Source of the DNA: Sedimentitalea sp039941015 | GTDB taxonomy: Bacteria > Pseudomonadota > Alphaproteobacteria > Rhodobacterales > Rhodobacteraceae | DNA length: 64,000 bases | Strand: one strand, 5' to 3' | NCBI RefSeq assembly: GCF_039941015.1 | Contig: NZ_JBDVFI010000049.1 | In this document: positions 52,202 through 61,249 of the stretch, in pieces | Numbering within the stretch: the first letter of the stretch is position 1 | Layout: every line of letters starts with the position of its first letter | Translations under genes and position numbers: made by a program | Notes under the pieces: generated by a model | Databases searched by the model: none | The model's input: only the letters and a program-made list of their open reading frames with translations | Told to the model about the DNA's origin: nothing

Positions 52202-53185
52202 ATGAGCGCACATGATCAAATTCTCGATCTGAAAGTCCGCATGGGCCAATCCATCATCGGGCAGGTCGACGTGATCGACCGGCTGATCATCGGGCTCCTT
52301 GCGAACGGTAATCTGCTGGTCGAAGGTTTGCCCGGTCTCGCCAAGACCCGCGCCATCAAGGCCATGGCGAAAAATCTGGATGCCAAGTTCAGCCGCGTCC
52401 AGTTCACGCCCGACTTACTGCCGTCTGACGTCACCGGCACCGAGGTTTATGTGCAAAGCGAAGGCAAGGCCGAGTTTCGTTTTGACCCCGGTCCGATCTT
52501 TGCCAACATCGTGCTCGCTGACGAGATCAACCGCGCACCGGCAAAGGTACAAGCGGCGTTGCTGGAAGCGATGGAAGAACGGCAGGTCACCGTCGCTGGC
52601 ACCACCCACAAGATGGAGCCGCTGTTCATCGTGATGGCAACCCAGAACCCGATCGAGCAGGAAGGCACCTATCCCCTGCCCGAGGCCCAGATGGACCGGT
52701 TCCTGATGCATGTGAACATCACCTATCCTCCGGTCGAGGACGAGGTTGAAGTGATCCGGCTGGTGCGCGGCGAAGAACAAGCGGCGAATGCGCCAGCGCA
52801 AGGTAAGAAAGAGAAACCCCCGGTCATTGCGCAGCAAGCCGTCTTTGATGCGCGGGCAGAGATCGGGCAGATCCATGTGTCGGACGCAATGGACCGCTAT
52901 ATGGCCGATCTGGTCTATGCCACGCGGACCCCAGCCAAGCTGAGCGAGGAATTGGGCAACTGGATCGAAATCGGTGCGAGCCCCCGAGCGTCGCTTGCCC
53001 TTGATAAGTGCAGCCGTGCCCACGCCTGGATGGCTGGCCGCGACTATGTTGATCCGCAGGACGTGCGCGCCATTGCGCATGACGTGTTCCGGCACCGCGT
53101 CGCCCTGAGCTACGAGGCGCAAGGCGATGGTAAGGTCAATGACCACATAACCGACGAGATCATCAAGCTGGTCGCGCTGCCCTAG
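52202..53185 (+). CDS. MoxR family AAA+ ATPase
   Basis: A 327-residue AAA+ ATPase that starts the aerotolerance-like operon. Walker A region is VEGLPGLAKTRAIKAMA, Walker B IVLADEINRAPAKVQAALLE, sensor 1 IVMATQNPIEQEGTYPLPEA, and the arginine finger lies in QMDRFLMH. MoxR proteins act as chaperones that mature VWA-domain partners, several of which follow. The ATG at 52202 follows GGGAG; the frame opens earlier at 52115. Confidence 0.94.
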   Translation: MSAHDQILDLKVRMGQSIIGQVDVIDRLIIGLLANGNLLVEGLPGLAKTRAIKAMAKNLDAKFSRVQFTPDLLPSDVTGTEVYVQSEGKAEFRFDPGPIFANIVLADEINRAPAKVQAALLEAMEERQVTVAGTTHKMEPLFIVMATQNPIEQEGTYPLPEAQMDRFLMHVNITYPPVEDEVEVIRLVRGEEQAANAPAQGKKEKPPVIAQQAVFDARAEIGQIHVSDAMDRYMADLVYATRTPAKLSEELGNWIEIGASPRASLALDKCSRAHAWMAGRDYVDPQDVRAIAHDVFRHRVALSYEAQGDGKVNDHITDEIIKLVALP

Positions 53186-53204
53186 ACGCAGCGCAAGAGG
53201 GATC

Positions 53205-54161
53205 ATGACCAAGACCGCCCAGACAACGGCAAGCCATCACGACCCGCGCGTCCACGTGGATCTGCGCCAGTTGCTGCGACTGGCGGGTCCGGCGCGACGG
53301 CTGAGCCTGTTGCCCCGGCAACCGGCACAATCGGTTCTGAACGGACGCCATGCCTCAAAGCTGCGCGGACGTGGTCTGAACTTCGAAGAGCTGCGCAACT
53401 ATTTTGCGGGCGACGATATCCGCACCATCGACTGGAAAGTGACCGCACGCACGGGCGAGCCGCATGTGCGGGTCTATACAGAAGAACGCGACCGCCCCGC
53501 CCTGCTGTTGGTTGATCAACGGATGTCGATGTTTTTCGGCAGTCGCGTCTATATGAAATCGGTGATTGCCGCCGAGGCCGCAGCGCTTGCTGCGCATCGA
53601 CTGCTGGCGCAGGGGGATCGCGTCGGCGGTCTGGTCTTCGGTGACGATGCCATTGCCGAACATCGCCCGGTGCGTTCGACTGCCGCCGTGCACCGGATTC
53701 TGGCCTCGGTTGCAGATGCAAACACACGCCTGCATGCAGCACGGGCAGTCCCGGAACCCGGATCTTTGAGCGCGGCCCTCAAATCGGCAGGGCGGATTGC
53801 CAAGACCAACTATTTGATACTGGTCTTTTCTGATTTTGACGGCATTGACGATCAAACCGAACGGCTGCTCAGGTCGCTGGCCCAACACAACGACGTGCTG
53901 CTCTTTAGCGTGGCCGATCCGTTGGCCGACGCATTGCCCGAAGGGTTCCGCATCGCCATTTCCGATGGCGAGTTACAGGCCGAGATCAACGCGGCCGATG
54001 GCACGGTGCGCGAGCGGATCGAAACCGTAACGCGCGGCCGGCTGGCAAAACTTGATCACTGGACCCGCAAATACGGGCTGCCCTTCCTGCCGCTGACCAC
54101 CACAAAACCCGCGCTTGAGCAGCTGTCGCTGTTACTTGGCCAGACAGGACGCACCAGATGA
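53205..54161 (+). CDS. DUF58 domain protein
   Basis: A 318-residue protein of the DUF58 family, a VWA-like fold that pairs with MoxR ATPases. Conserved parts are GRGLNFEELRNYFAGDDIRT, IDWKVTARTGEPHVRVYTEE, and the MIDAS-like LLVDQRMSMFFGSR, where Arg replaces the first Ser as in many relatives. It is cytoplasmic. The next gene starts within its stop codon. Confidence 0.9.
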   Translation: MTKTAQTTASHHDPRVHVDLRQLLRLAGPARRLSLLPRQPAQSVLNGRHASKLRGRGLNFEELRNYFAGDDIRTIDWKVTARTGEPHVRVYTEERDRPALLLVDQRMSMFFGSRVYMKSVIAAEAAALAAHRLLAQGDRVGGLVFGDDAIAEHRPVRSTAAVHRILASVADANTRLHAARAVPEPGSLSAALKSAGRIAKTNYLILVFSDFDGIDDQTERLLRSLAQHNDVLLFSVADPLADALPEGFRIAISDGELQAEINAADGTVRERIETVTRGRLAKLDHWTRKYGLPFLPLTTTKPALEQLSLLLGQTGRTR

Positions 54162-54640
54162 ACGGCGATCTGGATGGGCTGAACCTCGTGCAATTGCTCG
54201 ACCTGCTGGAACCGGCACCCGAACCTCTGCCAATCTCGATGATGCCGCAGACCGTCGGCTGGATCTGGCTCGCATTTGGTCTGATTGCCGGTTTGCTATT
54301 GCTCATCCGGAAGGGCCTGCGTCGTCATCGTGCCAATGCCTATCGCCGCGCTGCACTGGCTGCATTGTCCGACGCAGGCGATGACCCGGCCCGTATTGCA
54401 CAGATCATCCGGCGCACCGCTCTCGCCGCCTTTCCGCGTGAGGATGTTGCCGGGTTGACCGGAGAACACTGGTTGGCATTTCTAGATCGAACCTTGCCGG
54501 GGGACGGATTTTCCGACGGTCCGGGCCGTGTGCTCGCCGCCGCGCCTTACCGGGATGTACCTACGCAACCCGGCCTCGCGGAACTTGCACAGAAGTGGAT
54601 TTCCAATCACGACGCCGCATTGCGTGAGCCGCAAACATGA
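54158..54640 (+). CDS. DUF4381 domain protein
   Basis: A 160-residue protein with one transmembrane segment (GWIWLAFGLIAGLLLLIRKG) followed by a cytoplasmic helical domain with the DUF4381 motifs RRTALAAFPREDVAGLTGEH and WLAFLDRTL. It is a regular member of MoxR-VWA operons, function unknown. It overlaps both neighbours by 4 bases. Confidence 0.88.
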   Translation: MNGDLDGLNLVQLLDLLEPAPEPLPISMMPQTVGWIWLAFGLIAGLLLLIRKGLRRHRANAYRRAALAALSDAGDDPARIAQIIRRTALAAFPREDVAGLTGEHWLAFLDRTLPGDGFSDGPGRVLAAAPYRDVPTQPGLAELAQKWISNHDAALREPQT

Positions 54641-55617
54641 TCACGTTTGCACATCCCTGGCTCTTGCTGCTCCTCCCTGCTCCTTGGCTGATCTGGCGTT
54701 TCATGCCGCCGCACAAGGAACAGGTTGCTGCGATCCGAGTACCGTTCTTTCGCATGCTGACCGAAGCGGCAGGCGAAACGCCCTCTATCGGTGCAACGGT
54801 GTTGCGGCGCGGGTGGCTTCAGATGGGGGCCGCAATCTGTATCTGGGCGCTAATTGTGCTGGGCCTCGCCCAACCCCAGCAGTCGGGGGAACCTGTGGTG
54901 ATCGAAAAATCGGCACGCGACATCGTATTGGCGCTCGATATCTCGGGTTCGATGGACGAACGCGATTTCGTCGGAGAAGACGGAGAACGGCAACAGCGCC
55001 TGGACGCGGTGAAGTCAGTGATGAAAGAGTTCATCGCCGCGCGTGACAGTGATCGGATGGCGTTGATCGTGTTTGGGACCAAGGCGTTCGTTCAGGCGCC
55101 GTTTACCGAAGACCTGCAGAGTCTGGATGGCTTTCTCGATCAGACACAGGTGGGCATGGCGGGTCCCAATACGGCAATCGGTGACGCCATCGGGCTTGCG
55201 GTGCGCACGTTCGAGGCAAGCGAGGTTGACGAGCGGCTGATTATCCTGCTGAGCGATGGGGCCGACACCAGCAGCCGCATGACCCCGATCAACGCTGCCA
55301 CAATTGCGGCGGATCGCGGTGTTGTCATTCAAACCATCGGTGTCGGCGACCCGGTGGCATCGGGCGAAGACAAGGTGGACCTCGGAGCGCTTGAGGATAT
55401 CGCGAAACGCACGGGTGGCGCGTTCTTCTTTGCCGATGATGCCAAAGCGCTGAGCGATATCTATGCGCAGATCGATGAAATGGCACCCCGCATCACCCAA
55501 AGCACCAGCTTTCGACCAACCGAGAACCTTTCTTGGATCGCGGCGGGTGCGGCGCTATTGGTCGGCCTTTGCATCCTGTCACTCTTGACCATCCGAGCAC
55601 GACGGAGGGTGTCATGA
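54637..55617 (+). CDS. VWA domain membrane protein (BatA-like)
   Basis: A 326-residue protein with N-terminal membrane segments, a VWA domain, and a C-terminal membrane segment (WIAAGAALLVGLCILSLLTI). The MIDAS is intact: LALDISGSMDERDF (DxSGS), with Thr in GPNTAIGDAIGLA and Asp in ILLSDGADTSSRM. BatA proteins are thought to form a membrane complex with BatB/C/D. Translation is coupled on both sides. Confidence 0.92.
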   Translation: MITFAHPWLLLLLPAPWLIWRFMPPHKEQVAAIRVPFFRMLTEAAGETPSIGATVLRRGWLQMGAAICIWALIVLGLAQPQQSGEPVVIEKSARDIVLALDISGSMDERDFVGEDGERQQRLDAVKSVMKEFIAARDSDRMALIVFGTKAFVQAPFTEDLQSLDGFLDQTQVGMAGPNTAIGDAIGLAVRTFEASEVDERLIILLSDGADTSSRMTPINAATIAADRGVVIQTIGVGDPVASGEDKVDLGALEDIAKRTGGAFFFADDAKALSDIYAQIDEMAPRITQSTSFRPTENLSWIAAGAALLVGLCILSLLTIRARRRVS

Positions 55618-57137
55618 TCGAGACGCTGGACGCCTTTCATTTCCTGAGGCCACTCTGGTTGCTCGGCCTTCTGGCCGTTGCAGCACTCTGGTATCTGGCC
55701 CGCCGGCGCAAGGCCGCCAGCGATTTCGAGGCCGTCGAGATCGCCCCCCATCTGGCAGACGCGCTAAAGGTTGGCGATGCGGGCACGCGCCGGTTCTATC
55801 CGATTGACGGAGTGGCGGCTGGCCTTACGCTTTTGGCTCTCGCCGCTGCCGGACCAAGCTGGAGCCGCATCCCCAATCCGCTGGTGTCGGAAACCGCTCC
55901 GCTTGTCGTGGCGCTGAAGGTTACGGAATCAATGGAAGCGACTGATCTTGCGCCCTCCCGGCTGGAACGCGCCCGGTTCAAGATCCTCGACCTGATCAAC
56001 GAACGTGCGGGGGCGCGCACCGCTCTCATCGCCTATGCTGGTTCTGCGCACAGGGTTTCCCCCCCGACCGAAGACCCAAACATACTGCAACCGCTGCTGC
56101 AGGGATTGAACCCGGCGGTGATGCCTGTGGACGGGGACAATCCGGCCGCCGCTCTGGCGCTCGCGTTGGAGATCGCCGAAACAACCGAAACGCCGGGCGC
56201 CATACTCTTTGTACTGGATGATCTGAACCCGGCGGACATCGCCGCGTTCCAAGGCTCGGCCGAGACGCCACTGCCACCCATTGTCATGTTGGTCACTTTG
56301 CCCGATGGGCAAATTCCGTCACAACTGGACCGGTTGAACGATGTCACCGTCGTTCCCCTCAGCGCCGATGACAGTGACATAGACCGCATCGAACGTAGCC
56401 TGCGATCGGCCCACAAGGCCGCGTTACTGGCGGATGAACGGCTAAAATGGGAGGATCGTGGCTGGTGGTTCCTCTGGCCTGCAGCGATGCTGGCCCTGTT
56501 GTGGTTCCGTCGCGGCTGGACCATGCGGTGGAGCGCGGTTGTGCTGCTGGTTTTTGGTTTTCAGGTCCCAACAATTGGACAAGCTGAAGGCTGGAAAGAC
56601 TGGTTCCTGACCGCGGATCAGCAAGGTCATCTGGCGTATCAAAACAAGGAATACGCATGGGCGGCAGACCTGTTTGAGGATCCGATGTGGCGTGGACACG
56701 CGCAAATGCGCGCCGGTCAATACGCCGAGGCCGCCGAAACCTTTGCCGGGATCAGTACGGCGGATGCTGCCTTTGCCGAAGGGCTGTCGCGCATCCGAAA
56801 CCGCGAGTATCGCCCCGGCGCACGGGCCTTTGAAGAGGCGCTGAAACGGCAACCGGATTTCCCGGAGGCCGAAAGAAACCGCGAGATTGCCTGGGCCATC
56901 GTCGAATACGTAGAGACCGCGCAGGAGCAATCCGACACCGGAGAAGCGAGCGGGATTGGTGCCGACGAGGTGGTCTTTGACAACGAATCCCAACGCGGTG
57001 CCGACACTCAGGTCGAGGCCCCGACCGAAGACAGCGCACCCCAGACGGCGCAGCAGTGGATCGACAGCATCGATACCGATATGGGGGATTTCCTGCGCAG
57101 CCGTTTTGTTCTGGAAAACAGCGGGGGACCGCAATGA
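55614..57137 (+). CDS. VWA-TPR fusion membrane protein (BatB/BatC-like)
   Basis: A 507-residue protein. The N terminus has two membrane segments, then a VWA domain whose MIDAS is degenerate: LVVALKVTESMEATD puts Lys102 in place of the metal-binding Asp and Thr104 for the first Ser. Two membrane segments follow at residues of about 285-320 (WWFLWPAAMLALLWF). A periplasmic TPR region (GHLAYQNKEYAWAADLFEDP, RAFEEALKRQPDFPEAER) and an acidic tail end the protein. It equals BatB plus BatC in one chain. Overlaps both neighbours by 4 bases. Confidence 0.88.
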   Translation: MIETLDAFHFLRPLWLLGLLAVAALWYLARRRKAASDFEAVEIAPHLADALKVGDAGTRRFYPIDGVAAGLTLLALAAAGPSWSRIPNPLVSETAPLVVALKVTESMEATDLAPSRLERARFKILDLINERAGARTALIAYAGSAHRVSPPTEDPNILQPLLQGLNPAVMPVDGDNPAAALALALEIAETTETPGAILFVLDDLNPADIAAFQGSAETPLPPIVMLVTLPDGQIPSQLDRLNDVTVVPLSADDSDIDRIERSLRSAHKAALLADERLKWEDRGWWFLWPAAMLALLWFRRGWTMRWSAVVLLVFGFQVPTIGQAEGWKDWFLTADQQGHLAYQNKEYAWAADLFEDPMWRGHAQMRAGQYAEAAETFAGISTADAAFAEGLSRIRNREYRPGARAFEEALKRQPDFPEAERNREIAWAIVEYVETAQEQSDTGEASGIGADEVVFDNESQRGADTQVEAPTEDSAPQTAQQWIDSIDTDMGDFLRSRFVLENSGGPQ

Positions 57138-58387
57138 TCCGGCTGCTTGCCTCAACGTTTATCCTGTTGTTTTTTGCGAGTGGTTTTGCCATCGCACAAG
57201 AGCCCGAAATCAGCTTCGAGTTTGAAAACGACTCGGTCATCGTCGGCCAACCGCTGGTCTTGCGCATAAAGGTGCTCGTACCAACGTGGATGCCAAGCTC
57301 ACCGGATTTTCCGACACTCGAGGTTCCTTCGCTGATGGTGCGTCTGCCGGAGCGCGCCACCACCCCGATCAGTGAACGGATTGAAGGGGAAACATGGTCA
57401 GGTGTACAGCGCGCCTATCGCTTGTATCCGCTGGCGCCCGGTGACTATCGCCTGCCTGCGGGCGAGGCTGCGATCACCTATGCCGATCCCGGCAGCACCG
57501 ATCCGATCGCCTTTTCTGCCCCGCTCCCCGACATCAGGTTCGTGGCGTCCCTTCCGGCGGGTGCTGAGAGCCTGTCGCCGCCTGTTCTCGCCAATGGTTT
57601 CACGCTTGAACAGAAAATCGAAGGTGAAAGCGAACTGACCGTGGGCGATGCGATCACCCGAACACTGATCGCACACATCGACGGTACAACTCCGGTCCTG
57701 ATCCCGCAGCTTGCCCCCGAAAGCCCGGGCACCGCGTTGCGTGCTTATCCCAAGGACCCGGTCGTCACAGAAACCGAAAACAGGGGCGATTTGTCAGGCA
57801 CCCGCACAGAGATCACAACCTATGTGGCACAGACCGATGGCACCTTGGTTCTCCCAGACGTTTCCATAGACTGGTTCAATCTGGAGAGCGGCAAGATCGA
57901 AACCGCATCGGTGCCCGAGGTTACATTGACGGTGACGGGCGCACCGCCCAAACCGACCGATCCCGCCGATGTTGCGGAATGGCTCGCCTTGGCGGCTTTG
58001 GCTCTGGCGATCGGTTGGGGCGTCGGCAAATGGGCCCGGCCAACCATCAGCAGCCGAATTGAGGCCTTGCGCGACCGCTGGCACCGCTCAGAACGATACG
58101 CCCATCGCGCCGTGCTTGCGGCGATTGCAGATCAGGATCTCTCTGCAGCGATGATCCAGATGGATCACTGGAAATCATTTGTTCCAGCAGGCGATACTGC
58201 CGACTTCCGACAACTGGACACCGCCCTCGCCGGCGTCGGTGCCGCGCGGTTCGGCGGTGAAACGCAATCGGATATGACACTTCAGTGGCGGCAAGTCAGC
58301 GTGGCTTATGGCAAGGCACGTGCACAGATGCGCACCATGCTTCGCGCGACCTCAACAGGATCAAATCTGCCTCCGCTCAACCCTTGA
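57134..58387 (+). CDS. BatD-like exported membrane protein
   Basis: A 417-residue protein with a signal peptide (STFILLFFASGFAIAQ), a periplasmic beta-rich region starting ISFEFENDSVIVGQPLVLRI, a second repeat-like block (FTLEQKIEGESELTVGDAIT), and one C-terminal transmembrane segment (WLALAALALAIGWGVGKWA) with a cytoplasmic tail. This is the BatD layout. It closes the six-gene operon. The frame opens at 57056 inside the previous gene; the ATG at 57134 gives the signal peptide. Confidence 0.88.
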   Translation: MIRLLASTFILLFFASGFAIAQEPEISFEFENDSVIVGQPLVLRIKVLVPTWMPSSPDFPTLEVPSLMVRLPERATTPISERIEGETWSGVQRAYRLYPLAPGDYRLPAGEAAITYADPGSTDPIAFSAPLPDIRFVASLPAGAESLSPPVLANGFTLEQKIEGESELTVGDAITRTLIAHIDGTTPVLIPQLAPESPGTALRAYPKDPVVTETENRGDLSGTRTEITTYVAQTDGTLVLPDVSIDWFNLESGKIETASVPEVTLTVTGAPPKPTDPADVAEWLALAALALAIGWGVGKWARPTISSRIEALRDRWHRSERYAHRAVLAAIADQDLSAAMIQMDHWKSFVPAGDTADFRQLDTALAGVGAARFGGETQSDMTLQWRQVSVAYGKARAQMRTMLRATSTGSNLPPLNP

Positions 58388-58499
58388 ACTATACTAAACC
58401 TCGCACCTTCGGCCAACCCGATACCGATGGCGCACAGAGCATCGCTCAAATCAGTTGCGCGAATCAATCTGATCACCTAAACGCCGCGACATAGTGAAG

Positions 58500-58670
58500 G
58501 CTATGCCGGGAGAAGGCGGGTTACACCGCCGCCGAAGGAGCAACCGCCCCGGAAACTCTCAGGTCCAAGGACCGGTATGGCTGAAACACTCCGGAAAGCG
58601 GCTCGAAAGGCCCACCGTAGGAGAAAGCCCGGATATCGGGCGAAGCTCTCAGGTTCCATGCACGGAGGGG
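58500..58670 (+). promoter_or_regulatory. Tandem glycine riboswitch
   Basis: Two glycine aptamers lie head to tail. Aptamer 1 (58500-58581) has closing P1 arms GCTATGCCGG and CCGGTATGGC and the conserved cores GCCGAAGGAGCAA and AACTCTCAGGTCCAAGGACC. Aptamer 2 (about 58587-58670) has CTCCGG, CCACCGTAGGAGAAA, AGCTCTCAGGTTCC and CACGGAGGGG. The AA linker region is short, as in cooperative tandem forms. It lies 38 bases upstream of dadA. Binding of glycine should switch dadA expression, most often on in this class. Confidence 0.9.
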
Positions 58671-58694
58671 GCACGCGGCAGACGCCGCACGTGC
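58671..58694 (+). promoter_or_regulatory. Expression-platform hairpin before dadA
   Basis: GCACG-CGGC and GCCG-CA-CGTGC form a stem directly after the second aptamer and directly before the AAGGAG ribosome site of dadA. With no T-tract, control is more likely at translation than by termination. Confidence 0.55.
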
Positions 58695-58707
58695 AAGGAG
58701 CATGTCC

Positions 58708-59952
58708 ATGACCAAAGTTGCCGTTATCGGCGCCGGTGTGACCGGCCTCACCACCGCCTATGAATTGCTGGATCGCGGTTTTGAGGTGACCGTCTTTGAC
58801 CGCCACCGCTATGCCGCGATGGAAACCAGCTTTGCCAACGGTGGCCAGTTGTCCGCCTCGAACGCCGAGGTCTGGACCCAGTGGGGCACAGTCCTGAAGG
58901 GTCTGAAATGGATGCTGCAGGCGGACGCGCCGCTGTTGGTGAACCCCGCCCCGACCCTGCACAAGATGCGCTGGATGGCAGAGTTTCTGTCAAACATCCC
59001 ACGCTACAAGCAGAACACGGTCGAAACTGTCCGTTTGGCCATTGCCGCCCGCGCCGTGCTGTTTGAAATGGCCGACCGCGAAGGTATCGATTTCGATCTG
59101 GAACGTCGGGGCATCCTGCATTTCTATGATCACGCAAGCGACTTGGCGCATGCCCGCAAAGTCAATGCCCTGCTGGCCGAAGGTGGCCTTACCCGCCGCG
59201 AAATCGCACCCGAAGAAATCCGCGACGTCGAACCGGCCCTGCATGGCGATTTCGTTGGCGGGTTTCTGACTGAATCCGACAGCTCCGGTGACATCCACAA
59301 ATTCACGATGGGTCTGTCCCGCGCCTGCGCCCGTCGCGGTGCAACATTGCGTTTTGGCGCAGAGGTGGAAAGCCTTTCTGCAGAGAACGGCGTCGTGCGT
59401 GTGACCGAGGCAGGTCGCGACGAAATCTTTGACGCGGTTGTTGTCAGCGCCGGTATCAAAAGCCGAGGATTTGCCCAGCAACTCGGGGATCGCGTCAATA
59501 TCTATCCTGTCAAAGGGTACTCGGTCACCGTCAACCTTGATGACGCGGAAAGTCAGGCTGCTGCACCCTGGATCAGCTTGCTGGATGATCGCTCCAAGAT
59601 CGTGGCCAGCCGATTTGGCGCCAACCGTTTTCGCATTGCCGGAACTGCCGAGTTCAACGGCGACAACCGTGACATTCGCGCCGACCGCATACGTCCGCTG
59701 ACCGAGTGGTGCGAACGCCACTTCCCCGGCATATCGACCGAAAACGTGACGCCATGGGCTGGCCTGCGGCCCATGATGCCATCAATGCTGCCTCGCGTCG
59801 GAACCGGTCAAGCGCCGGGCGTGTTTTACAACACCGGACATGGCCATCTTGGCTGGACCCTCTCAGCAGCGACCGCCCGCATCGTTGCCGCCAAAGTCGC
59901 AGAAACCCATGGAACCGCGCGCGGCCACCAACAACCGGCAATCGCCGCCTGA
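58708..59952 (+). CDS. dadA: D-amino acid dehydrogenase
   Basis: A 414-residue flavoprotein that oxidises D-amino acids (in other bacteria mainly D-alanine) to keto acids. The FAD motif is KVAVIGAGVTGLTTAYELLD, with ETSFANGGQLSASNAEVW and the C-terminal GHGHLGWTLSAATARI typical of DadA. AAGGAG seven bases before 58708 selects this ATG over one at 58702. Control by a glycine riboswitch implies that glycine, or an amine pool sensed as glycine, induces it; the true substrate could include glycine-like amines. A strong hairpin follows. Confidence 0.93.
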   Translation: MTKVAVIGAGVTGLTTAYELLDRGFEVTVFDRHRYAAMETSFANGGQLSASNAEVWTQWGTVLKGLKWMLQADAPLLVNPAPTLHKMRWMAEFLSNIPRYKQNTVETVRLAIAARAVLFEMADREGIDFDLERRGILHFYDHASDLAHARKVNALLAEGGLTRREIAPEEIRDVEPALHGDFVGGFLTESDSSGDIHKFTMGLSRACARRGATLRFGAEVESLSAENGVVRVTEAGRDEIFDAVVVSAGIKSRGFAQQLGDRVNIYPVKGYSVTVNLDDAESQAAAPWISLLDDRSKIVASRFGANRFRIAGTAEFNGDNRDIRADRIRPLTEWCERHFPGISTENVTPWAGLRPMMPSMLPRVGTGQAPGVFYNTGHGHLGWTLSAATARIVAAKVAETHGTARGHQQPAIAA

Positions 59953-59965
59953 TCAGACAACTCGC

Positions 59966-59998
59966 CGTTCCCTGCCGCGCACGCGTCGGCAGGGAACG
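59966..59998 (+). terminator. Hairpin terminator after dadA
   Basis: CGTTCCCTGCCG pairs perfectly with CGGCAGGGAACG (12 bp, 9-base loop), 14 bases after the stop. There is no T-tract. The remaining bases up to 60194 show nothing else clear. Confidence 0.65.
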
Positions 59999-60194
59999 AC
60001 GCGGAGAACCGCAGCGATCGCTCCGAACTCAGAAAACTTGCCTATTCCCACGCTGCGAGAAGCTTCCGATTCTCCTTGATCGATAGTTCGGCACAACCTC
60101 ATGTTCGAGCGGCTTGCCCTCGGATCGTTGCATTCCGCCCAGGCGCTGCCGCAATCACCTTTTCCAAACGGACGCAGCCTAGTAAGACAAGGGC

Positions 60195-60536
60195 ATGTCG
60201 GATCCTCTGGATACAGTCTTTGCCGCCCTTGCCGACCCGACCCGTCGGGCGATCCTGTCCATGTTGCTCGAAGACGACATGGCCGTGACCGACGTGGCAA
60301 CCCCGTTTGAGATGTCGCTGGCCGCAATCTCAAAGCATCTGACCATCCTCACCCGCGCAGGCCTGATCAGCCAGGAAAAGCGCGGGCGCGTTAAGTGGTG
60401 CAAACTCGAACCCGACGCCCTGCGTGGCGCATCCGTCTGGATGCAGGGATTTGGCCAGTTCGAGCCTGTCAACCTCGAGGCGTTCGAGCGGTTCTTGGTA
60501 CAGGAGCTGGGCGAAGCTGTCAAACTGACCGAATAG
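60195..60536 (+). CDS. ArsR-type winged-helix regulator
   Basis: A 113-residue DNA-binding protein. It has LDTVFAALADPTRRAILSML, the recognition helix in FEMSLAAISKHLTILTRAGL, and the wing KRGRVKWCKLEPDAL. There is no metal-binding cysteine box; the class with this start usually controls a neighbouring SRPBCC or reductase gene, neither of which is present. Its target is therefore unknown. The gene stands alone. Confidence 0.87.
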   Translation: MSDPLDTVFAALADPTRRAILSMLLEDDMAVTDVATPFEMSLAAISKHLTILTRAGLISQEKRGRVKWCKLEPDALRGASVWMQGFGQFEPVNLEAFERFLVQELGEAVKLTE

Positions 60537-60882
60537 GCTTCGAGCATACATCCTACATCGAAATAAAACTTTACAATATCCGGTTTGAGCCCTCTCTGAG
60601 AATTCGATTTTCTCGCTGCGTGCGCACGCAGCGTAAATATTTCTGCATGAGCACGAAATTCCATGACACAGCGCGGCGGCAATTTCGGCCATTCGTGAAT
60701 CACGCAGCATTTTTATCGGGAAGAGTTTACTGGATGCGGGACCTTCCAGACCTTGGCGTGGATCAGCCCTCCTGGCGCTTTCGGCTCTCTCCTACCATTC
60801 CGGCGGACATCTATAACGGTAGCGTTCTCAAATGCCGTCATCTGAAAAATTCATTTGGGAATGCCGATTTAACTTGAGCGAT
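60537..60882. other. Gene-free interval with a 20-bp palindrome
   Basis: No convincing gene in 346 bases. A perfect 20-bp palindrome, CGCTGCGTGCGCACGCAGCG, lies at 60614-60633, 78 bases after the regulator gene. It could be a terminator stem without a usable T-tract or a regulator site. Base composition around it is AT-richer than in neighbouring genes. An overlapping plus-strand open frame at 60395-60877 is not gene-like. Confidence 0.5.
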
Positions 60883-61249
60883 CTACGTGAAGACCAAACT
60901 GATGCTGCTCCAACTGTGCCAAAGCACGAATATGGACAGAGCCGCTGTAGTCATGGCGGAACACCATCTTTCCAAGTGTCGAACACCAGATGGCAAACGA
61001 TAGCGCCGGTGGAAGTTCCCAAAAGTGCGCCCCCCCAAGTGGGCCAAGCCAGAATCCCTAGAATCAGATACAGACGGTGCCGAACATTTCTGCAAGACCA
61101 ACCAGAAACATGATCTTCCTTTTCATGCCGTAGCTTTCGAACATTGCAAGCTGCGTTTCGAAGATCTTCTGTTGCCAACCGGCGAATTTGATCGAACTTT
61201 TTGGCAGGAAATAAGCCGACAAGAGACCCACGATTATGCTGATTGTCAT
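60883..61249 (-). pseudogene. Decayed DoxX-like membrane protein gene
   Basis: Three consecutive frames join into one membrane protein: MTISIIVGLLSAYFLPKSSI to MFLVGLAEMFGTVCI (61249-61064), then LILGILAWPTWGGALLGTST to DTWKDGVP in a second frame, then MTTAALSIFVLWHSWSSI in a third, ending at 60883. Restoring two lost bases (near 61065 and 60955) gives a uniform 122-codon gene; 367 + 2 bases is divisible by three. The ATG overlaps the intended stop of the AraC gene (ATGA). True decay and sequencing error are both possible. Confidence 0.75.

Noticed and set aside
60395..60877. 160-codon plus-strand open frame overlapping the ArsR gene
   Set aside because: It starts inside the regulator in another frame and has no recognisable domain.
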